Shown one piece after another: positions 56,323 through 64,000 of a stretch of 64,000 bases of DNA. The stretch is from Mikania micrantha. Taxonomy: Eukaryota; Streptophyta; Magnoliopsida; Asterales; Asteraceae. The notes under the pieces were generated by a model. The model saw nothing but the letters and a program-made list of their open reading frames with translations, ran no database searches and was not told where the DNA came from. The DNA lies in contig CM018686.1 in NCBI GenBank assembly GCA_009363875.1, positions 10,726,001-10,790,000 on the forward strand, written 5' to 3'. How positions within the stretch are numbered: position 1 is the first letter of the stretch; every line of letters begins with the position of its first letter. The position numbers were made by a program, and so were the translations under genes.

Positions 56323-57738
56323 TTGAATCTGAATGATCATCTTTTTGATATTGATTTACTTCCTATTGAGCTTGGGAGTTTTGATATTGTGGTTGGTATG
56401 GACTGGTTGTCTGATAACCAAGCTGAAGTAATATGTCAGAATAAGGTGATTCGTATTCCTTTACCTGACGGTAACACACTGTTAGTTCAAGGTGAACAAG
56501 CTGGTAGAAAACTGGGTATCATTTCTTGTATGCAAACGCAGAAGTGTTTACGGAAAGGGTGTCCGGCCTTTCTAGCATATGTGATCAATAACAGCTCTTC
56601 ACAAAAACGTATCGAAGATATTCCAGTAGTCAAGGATTTTCCTGAAGTCTTTCCTGACGATATATCAGGATTACCCCCAGTGAGGCAAGTTGAATTTCGA
56701 ATTGATCTAATTCCAGGTGCAGCACCTGTGGCTAAAGCTCCTTATCGTTTAGCACCATCAGAGATGCAAGAGCTTTCAGGTCAACTGCAAGAACTGCTAG
56801 ACAAGGGTTTTATTAGACCTAGTTTCTCACCTTGGGGAGCACCAGTCCTTTTTGTGAAAAAGAAGGATGGATCGTTCAGGATGTGTATTGACTACTGGGA
56901 GCTCAATAAATTAACAATCAAAAACCGTTATCCATTGCCACGTATAGATGATCTGTTTGATCAACTTCAAGGCGCTACCTACTTCTCAAAAATTGATTTG
57001 AGATCCGGATATCATCAGTTACGAGTGTATGAAGATGATGTTCCTAAAACTGCATTCCGAACTCGATACGGACATTATGAATTTCTAGTAATGCCGTTTG
57101 GATTAACAAATGCACCTGCAGTTTTCATGGATATGATGAATCGGGTATGTAGGCCTTACTTGGATAAGTTTGTGATTCTATTTATTGATGATATTCTTAT
57201 TTATTCTCGAAGCCAACAAGAACATGCTCAACACTTGAAACTGATCTTAGAACTTTTGGCACGTGAAAAATTATACGCCAAGTTCTCCAAGTGTGAGTTC
57301 TGGTTACGAGAAGTGCAATTTCTCGGGCATGTAGTGAATCAAGATGGAATTCAGGTGGATCCTAGTAAGATTAAAGCTGTAGAACAATGGGAAACACCAC
57401 GAACCCCAACTGAAATACGTCAATTTTTAGGGCTGGCAGGTTATTACCGTCGATTCATCAAGAACTTTTCAAAGATAGCCTTGCCATTAACTACATTGAC
57501 ACATAAAAATCAACAGTTTATATGGGGTTCTCAACAGGAGGAGGCGTTCCAACTGTTGAAACAGAAACTCTGCAATGCACCTATTTTGGCATTACCGGAA
57601 GGTATCGATAACTTCACAGTGTACTGTGATGCTTCCCGCCAAGGTCTGGGGTGTGTTTTAATGCAGAACGATAAAGTGATTGCTTATGCTTCTCGACAGT
57701 TGAAAGTACACGAGAAGAACTATACCATCATGATCTAG
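56323..57738 (+). pseudogene. pol: protease end, reverse transcriptase, start of RNase H
   Basis: 471 residues open. RT motifs in order: FIRPSFSPWGAPVLFVKKKD, DYWELNK (Arg of the usual DYRELN replaced by Trp, CGG to TGG), YPLPRIDDLFDQL, KIDLRSGYHQLRV, MPFGLTNAPAVF, catalytic FIDDILIYS, KFSKCEFWL, FLGHVVNQDGI, FLGLAGYYRRF. RNase H begins with FTVYCDASRQGLGCVLM. A missing base near 57732 ends the frame inside the RNase H Glu motif region. Confidence 0.93.
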
Positions 57739-57749
57739 AACTTGGTGCA

Positions 57750-58901
57750 GTGGTGTTTGCACTCAAGATTTGGAGACACTATTTGTATGGAACTAAGTGT
57801 ATTATATACACTGATCACAAAAGTCTTCAACACATTCTAGATCAGAAGATGCTTAATATGCGACAAAGGCGGTGGGTTGAACTATTGAACGACTATGACT
57901 GTGAAATTCGTTATCATCCGGGTAAAGCGAATGTCGTAGCCGATGCCTTGAGTCGCAAAGAACGAGTCAAACCGTTACGTGCGAAAGCACTAGGTATGAC
58001 TATTCAAACCAGTTTAATTCCTCAAATCAAAGAAGCTCAGCAACAAGCTTTACAAACATCGAACTATCCTGCTGAGGAACTGAAGGGATTAGACAAGAAA
58101 CTTGAAGTTAAGACTGATGGAATGTTATATTTCAAAAGCCGAATATGGGTTCCTTTATTCGGTAACACAAGATCAATCATCTTGGATGAGGCACACAAAT
58201 CCAGGTATTCTATTCATCCAGGTGCTGACAAAATGTATAAAGATCTTAAAGATTTTTATTGGTGGCCTGGAATGAAGAAACATATCGCAGAATACGTGGG
58301 TCGATGTTTAACGTGTCTAAAGGTTAAGGCTGAACATCAACGTCCTTCTGGGTTATTACAACAACCGGAGATTCCCATGTGGAAATGGGATCAGATCTCT
58401 ATGGATTTCATTACTAAATTACCCAGAACATCGCACAATCATGACTCTATATGGGTTATCGTTGATTGTCTTACTAAATCTGCACATTTCATACCCATCA
58501 GAGAAGATTACTCTATGGATCGACTTGCTAAACTCTACATTAACGAGATTGTATCTCGTCATGGAGTACCCATCTCTATAATTTCTGATAGAGATAGTCG
58601 ATTTACATCACGATTTTGGCAAACTCTTCAGAATGCTCTGGGCACACGAATCAATATGAGCACAGCTTATCATCCGCAAACTGACGGGCAAACTGAACGA
58701 ACTAATCAAACTCTGGAAGACATGCTGAGAAGCTGTGTGATTGATTTTGGTGGTAGCTGGGATGTTCATCTTCCACTTGTTGAATTTTCATATAACAACA
58801 GCTATCATACCAGTATTAAATGCGCTCCATTTGAAGCACTTTATGGACGCAAGTGTAGATCCCTGTCTGTTGGTCAGAGGTGGGTGAAAATCGAATCATA
58901 G
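57750..58901 (+). pseudogene. pol: RNase H end and integrase core
   Basis: 383 residues open. RNase H continues with FALKIWRHYLYG, IYTDHKSLQHI (Asp) and VVADALSRKE. Integrase has the HHCC zinc domain (RYSIHPGADKMYKDLKDFYW, RCLTCLK) and all three catalytic acids: Asp in MDFITKLPR, Asp in ISDRDSRFTS, Glu in TDGQTERTNQTLE. A base change near 58870-58880, in the CRSPVCW region, breaks the frame, and the true continuation overlaps from 58880. Confidence 0.93.
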
Positions 58902-59440
58902 GGCCAGAACTTATTCAAGAAACAACTGATAAGATCGCACTCATACAAGAACGAATTAAAGCTGCTCGCGATCGGCAAAAGAGTTATGCTGATAATTGTC
59001 GTAGACCTTTGGAATTTCAAATTGGTGATCTAGTAATGTTGAAAGTTTCACCATGGAAGGGCATCTTCAGATTTGGGAAGAGAGGTAAACTTTCACCACG
59101 ATTTGTAGGTCCATTCAAAATTCTTGAAAGAATTGGATCAGTAGCCTACAGACTTGAATTACCTCCTGAACTCAGTAACGTACATGATGTCTTCCATGTA
59201 TCAAATCTGAAGAAGTGTCTAGCTGATGAAACACTGATTGTACCTATGAAAGAAATTCAAATTGATGAGAAACTTCAGTTCAGGGAAGAACCAGTTGAAG
59301 TAATGGATCGAGAAGTGAAAGTACTTAAACGTAGTCGCATACCTATTGTCAAAATTCGGTGGAATTCACAGCGTGGACCCAAATATACGTGGGAACGTGA
59401 AGATCAGATGAAACAGAAATACCCACACCTATTCTCATGA
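58880..59440 (+). pseudogene. pol: integrase C-terminus with chromodomain-like tail
   Basis: The frame includes RDRQKSYADNCRRPLEFQIG and the GPF motif region (RFVGPFKILERIGSVAYRL), then VFHVSNLKKCLADE. It ends in a tail, KLQFREEPVEVMDREVKVLK ... KIRWNSQRGPKYTWEREDQM, with the spacing of a chromodomain, which in chromoviruses directs integration to heterochromatin. Stop TGA at 59438-59440. In its original frame it is continuous with the integrase core. Confidence 0.9.
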
Positions 59441-59489
59441 TCAATTGTTAACAAACAAGTCTTCCCTAAATTTCGGGACGAAATTTCTC

Positions 59490-59503
59490 TAACAGGAGGA
59501 GAC
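59490..59503 (+). other. Polypurine tract
   Basis: Purine-rich AACAGGAGGAGAC precedes the 3' LTR start TGTGATAATCG. It primes plus-strand DNA synthesis. Confidence 0.85.
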
Positions 59504-61643
59504 TGTGATAATCGCGTATGAAGAACTACGTCAGCAACGAATTGAGCACGTTTGATCGTGTTTAAAATCCACGCTGAATTGGCAGCTGAAATTAATATGG
59601 GATGATAGTATGCGAAAAACGATGAATGTGGGCGAAAACCGTGCGCGAAACGGAGTTACGGATTGTTCGGAATCACGAAATGAAGTTTTCGTCGAAAAAC
59701 AGGTGAAAAAGGGTTGGGGCGGTACGCCCCAGGTCAAGTGATGTTCCCAGGCGATGCGCGCGGATCCCGCTGAAAATATCTGATGTCCCCTTGTCCACGC
59801 GGTACGCCTGGTGTGGTGGCCGGTGTCTAGGCGATGCGCCTGGGGTGCGCAGGTCGTGCAACTTGCTTAAAAATCCAGATTTTTCATTCTTATCACAATC
59901 TCAACCTTCCTCTCGACGTTACCAGCTCTTACACACGAAAATCTTCATCCAATTCATCATTTCTTTGTATTTGAAGGCCTCACGACGTTTAGATCGCATC
60001 TAGAAGCGTTAAAACAAGTTCTGATCATCATTTCATCCGTTGGAATCTGTCAGATTAGGTAATGGTTCATTTTAAACCTTCTAGTTTGATTTTTATTGAT
60101 TAAATCTTGAGTTTGAACGTAATGATATAGTTAGGGTTGTTGATTATTGCCTAGATGATGGCTAGGATTAATTTTGAATGACAAACTCGAACTGTTAACG
60201 GGTAAATCCTTGTTTTGAGCCGTTGTAATGCCCGGTTTGCATGGAATCATAACAATGGTTATAATGGTTTAAACCATTTGATTATGAAAATGTAGATGAT
60301 TAGTTTGATTAATCCTTGACATGCAAGGTGAAAGCCATGTGTTTCAAACTAATCACAGTTATTAACATACTCATTGGAACGATTATCTGATGGTTTTGAT
60401 AACAGTCAGATCAGTATGTTAAACATGGTTATTAAACCTACTCTAATATTACATTGTGATATTCCATGATATTTGGGTAATCAATAACAAGGATTAATCA
60501 TTCCTAAGCCATTAAACTTTCTAGAGACTACTTTAACATTATGATCAACAACATTAACTATTTGGTTAATCTGAGATTATACTGATTAATCAAGGGAGTC
60601 ATCAACTTAGTATTAGGAACCTGAATCAGTATAGGTTCCTACATTATCATACATTGTATGATATTACATTAAAATATGTAAATAAATACTAAACCTCGGG
60701 TTGATGACTGTTAAGGCAATGTCTTTGACATTGGACGTTCAAAAGGATTTAATCAGCAAGTTAAACATAAATAACATATCAAACATAAACTAATGCAGAA
60801 TCTTATCAATAGCACCAGTTGCGTGTGTTTCTACTGCTTTGAGACATCAAGTGAGTTTCGTACAACCCCTTTTCTCTTTACTGTTTTATAAACATCGGGG
60901 TAACTCTACAAACTGTTTTCTGAACATATGATATGCATCACTGATATCTGTGTGATTTCATGTGACTTTTTGTGTGATTTCATGGGATTTTGCCGTTAGT
61001 AACAACTATCACAGTATCAAAAGTCCTCATTCGTGAACTGTATCTAGTGAACCCATGTGCGGCCGAACAGGAACCATTGGTAGTACTATTGGCTGACAAC
61101 CCATTTGCTGGGAGGATTGCATCTCCCCTGGTGTGAATGTTTGGTACCTGTTTCCATAACAACTTCTTAATGTTAGTGATAGACATTAAGATAATGAGGC
61201 AATAATATATTTACCGACGGGTAGTATCTTCGTGAACAAACAACTGTCCGAAAGGAACTAGATACGGGTCCCATGGTTATCCGGAACTGAACTTTTTGTG
61301 AACATTACTTATCATATCATATTGTTCTAACTGAACTGTCGAACTCACCAGCTTTGTGCTGACGTTTCAAACTTAACATTTTTGCAGGACAACGGTGAAG
61401 ACACAGTGAGGATGCACTTCACATAGTTGAACCCTAATGTAACATAATGTGAAATAAACTAAGTGGTTATATTACTGTAGTGACGAAACCTTTGTATTAT
61501 ATTTATTCTGAGTAAATCTGTGTGCTGTGATATCGGTTCAAGTAAGTCACACCTCATCTCTGAGACATCACCACTATGCTTCCGCAACCAATAGAATGAG
61601 ACGTATGACATCATCTCAAGTGACGAGAGGTGGGGGTGTGACA
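59504..61643 (+). repeat. 3' LTR of the chromovirus
   Basis: TGTGATAATCGCG ... GGGGGTGTGACA, followed by ATATT. It differs from the 5' copy at about a dozen positions plus two single-base indels (GGCGGTACGCC here, GGCGTACGCC there; GTTAAACAT here, GTTAAAACAT there). Confidence 0.95.
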
Positions 61644-61648
61644 ATATT

Positions 61649-62816
61649 ATTACCCTTGAATGTGCCTCGGTCTTAAACTATTTATAACAACTATGATGAA
61701 TTTACACAAACTAATAAAAGAAAAAAGTGTTTTAAATGTGTTACAACGATGTTCGGAACTTGGATCGTGAAATTTGGAACAGTTTTCTTTTTCCTCACAT
61801 AATACTTCCTTCTGATCTATTTAACTTACCCATTTGTTCGATTCCTTTCTAGAATCAATTTACATCGGTTATGTGGTGTCGTGTGAAGCAAGATTGTCAA
61901 ATTCCCTTAAATGACATCCTGGGTGCAAATACAAGTCTTGGATTTAATTTCAATTTTACACATTGACCCCTCAACTATCGTCATCTATTTTGAAAACCTC
62001 CTCGTACTTTACTCACATGTTTTTAATATTCACGAGCTTATATCGTGTTCATACTTTATCGTATAGCAGTCACACTTATATTAACTCGATCGCAATTACT
62101 TCACGAACGTTTATAAAAATTTCGAACCCAAACGGTCACAGAAATTTTTGCATGTTATTAATAAGCTTATAACATGTCTATACATTAACAAATATTTATA
62201 TCGTTTATATCTTTTTGACCGTAATTCTTTTACGAACGTTTATATAAATTTTGAACATAAACGGTTACCGAAATTTCGCAAGTTAGGTTACAAAATTTTC
62301 GGTTGTTACATTTTTAACGTTCTATATCCTAAATATAACAAAAATAAAACATTTTGGGCAAACGGGTCGTGTTCGTGATAACCCATGAATATTCGGTTCG
62401 GAGATGGGTTCATTTCTATGACACAGTTCTCGGGTTCGAGTCATGTTCAGGCTCATGTTAACTTTTCAGATTCGTGTCGGGTTGACCCATCAACCCGCCA
62501 ACCCAAACCATTTAATACCCCTAATTGTGATACTGCTTTTTTTTGTTAATGGAACAAAAATATTATATCCTAGGTTGATAATAAGTCATTAATTTATTTT
62601 TATTAATCAAAATATTATTTATAATTATAACTAAATCCTAAAACACTTTACGTATGTGTCAAAGACTTTAACTTTGTCATGGGATGATTGGTGCTCTTTT
62701 AGTGGCTTTGTATAAAAGCTAGGGGGTGTCTATTGTAATATTTCTCTTTATTTGGTGGTTGTATGTACTGAACCCATTAACTTGTTGGGTTCCTTTTTAA
62801 TAAAACTAGGTTTATG
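61649..62816. other. Host flank and old repeat debris, no gene
   Basis: 61930-62309 may be a very old minus-strand gypsy LTR piece: it ends on the plus strand with TTTTCGGTTGTTACA, the mirror of TGTAACAACCG. 62360-62520 is a CGGGT/GTTGACCC-rich dispersed-repeat-like stretch. 62690-62815 looks like a transcript tail, with hairpin AACCCATTAACTTGTTGGGTT-type sequence near 62771 and AATAAAA at 62800. None is firm. Confidence 0.4.
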
Positions 62817-64000
62817 TGTCACACCCCGGGCCGGCGGGAACGGATCGGGTTTTCCCATCGGGCGGAAGGTTCCTGGGGCGCGATATCGTTGTGATAATCA
62901 AATGATCAGATTGTTTACATAGCACATGATAAATAAATGAGAAATGCTAACACATCCATGACATAGAATTACAAGATTAAATTACAATGTATCGTTCATA
63001 ATTTAATCAAGTAAATCTACCAAAAAGAATCAATGTAACTATATCTTGTAACTGTACAAGATATACAAAAGATGATTCATTGTTCAGTCATCAAAAGTAT
63101 GCAACATCAAAAGTAGCTAGGTCTTCTAAAAGTCCACTAGCTAGTCCATGCATAATAGTAGCTACACCTGTTCATCACCTGAGAAAACATGTATTTAAGC
63201 AAAGTCAACACTAGGTTGGTGAGTTCATAAGTATGTTAATTGAAAACCTTGATTCATTCACATGCACAATCACAATGTTCATAATATTTCTTGTATGTTA
63301 TCTGTTTCACCTGTTCTCCCAATGGCTTCTCAATAGTTATATTCACAAATATTATATCATCCTAGTAGTGATGCTTATATATAGGGCATATGTAAGGGAA
63401 CTAAGCCCTAGCCAACATCCCACCACATCACTACTAGAACTCCACACTACTTGCAATACAACTATTGATTTCCATTCCCAATCCACATGTTTGTCTCGTT
63501 GTTGATCACATGTGATTCCATGTATAGAATAATAAAATGATAGCGTTGTAGTTATCAAACCGAAGTATTGATAACCATTGTATGTAGTAAGGATATTAGA
63601 TTTACTTAATCTGTTCCTTGTATTATTCTGTTGTCCGTGGGTTAACTGTTATTTCAATTTTAATTATTAAAAGTGTTAGTTAACTGTTTGTCATTTGTTC
63701 TCAACTTGCAGTGCATAAAGCCTAAAAGGAATCCATTGCAATCATCACGTAATCAGATTTCAATGCATTCGATTTACCTCTATCACCGTGTGTTCCCATT
63801 GCCTTCATCGAAAATGTTAATAGCAATATTACATGATAGAAAATAAATTCCTCAGTCTACTAGTCCACTGGTAACGATGGATGATGTACATCGATGTTGT
63901 TGCTGATCTCCATGTGGGAATGTTCTCCATGTGATTAACAAAGTTGAATAAGAACTCGTCTTATTACGTTATGTTAATCATGAGTGAATGATGTTGTTAT
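62817..64000 (-). repeat. Part of another Ty3/gypsy LTR, running off the window
   Basis: The plus strand starts TGTCACACCCCGGGCCGGCG, the mirror of the GGGGTGTGACA end shared by the other gypsy LTRs here, and no primer-binding site precedes it on the left. On the minus strand the order of a TATGAACTCACCAACC-like segment before the TGTGACA end matches the 50260 LTR. So this is the 3' part of a minus-strand LTR (3' or solo LTR). Its other end is beyond 64000. Confidence 0.65.

Larger units (their letters stand above)
50260..61643 (+). mobile_element. Complete Ty3/gypsy chromovirus (Tekay-type) with target duplication
   Basis: 11,384 bp from LTR to LTR, flanked by ATATT at 50255-50259 and 61644-61648. 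Order: 5' LTR, primer-binding site, extra ORF, minisatellite-bearing intron-like spacer, gag, protease, RT, RNase H, integrase with chromodomain-like tail, polypurine tract, 3' LTR. The LTRs are the same length (2140 bp) and differ by about a dozen changes by eye, so the insertion is recent. The pol order and the KLQFREEPVEVMD..KYTWE tail point to the chromovirus branch. Confidence 0.95.

Overview
The window is nuclear DNA of a flowering plant: AT-rich, with introns bounded by GT/AG, and made almost entirely of nested transposable elements. Asteraceae is my best guess. It rests on recollection of Asteraceae copia elements that carry the extra 3' reading frame seen at 1081-2000, and of Ulp1-like genes of the type at 14834-20409; no search was possible. 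I see no intact, clearly host-encoded gene. The only stretch that might hold unique host sequence is about 41.6-43.5 kb.

Layout. 1-2.4 kb: end of a Ty1/copia element (RNase H, then a promoter-like stretch and a decayed extra ORF). 3.6-7.9 kb: minus-strand Ty3/gypsy chromovirus, cut at its 5' side by a cluster of fold-back MITEs (7.86-8.76 kb). 9.5-10.77 kb: 3' end of a CACTA transposon. 10.94-11.67 kb: a small TIR element carrying a fragment of an F-box gene resembling SKIP8. 13.83-14.29 kb: a small Helitron. 14.384-39.841 kb: one large Mutator-like element (MULE) with matching inverted termini. It carries a plus-strand Ulp1-protease-like gene and a convergent minus-strand FAR1-type transposase gene. 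The transposase is split by a 14.8-kb tandem array of a gypsy element (LTR-internal-LTR-internal-LTR). 39.85-49.76 kb: a patchwork of fold-back MITEs, Helitrons, a PIF/Harbinger-like fragment and non-autonomous TIR elements set in TA tracts. 50.260-61.643 kb: a complete chromovirus with 2140-bp LTRs, the 5-bp target duplication ATATT, gag-pol and an additional ORF upstream of gag. 62.817 kb to the end: part of another gypsy LTR.

Most interesting points. (1) In the 50.26-kb chromovirus the extra ORF ends exactly at a consensus 5' splice site whose GTAAGT contains its stop codon. A good 3' splice site lies 4 nt before the gag ATG, and the two join in frame. Intron retention versus splicing would therefore give a membrane-tailed protein or an extra-ORF-Gag fusion, and the intron holds a 23-bp minisatellite. 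(2) The MULE pairs a transposase with a Ulp1-like gene, and the introns of both are filled with a TTGTACTGG-type repeat in the sense orientation of each gene. A 402-bp element at 49.36 kb has related termini and the same repeat. (3) Both MULE genes are dead: the Ulp1 catalytic Cys reads Tyr, and the second catalytic Asp region of the transposase is missing. (4) The tandem LTR array lacks integrase in both units.

Many stops and losses of key residues look like G-to-A or C-to-T changes (Trp to stop, Cys to Tyr, Arg to Trp), which fits long-methylated transposon DNA.
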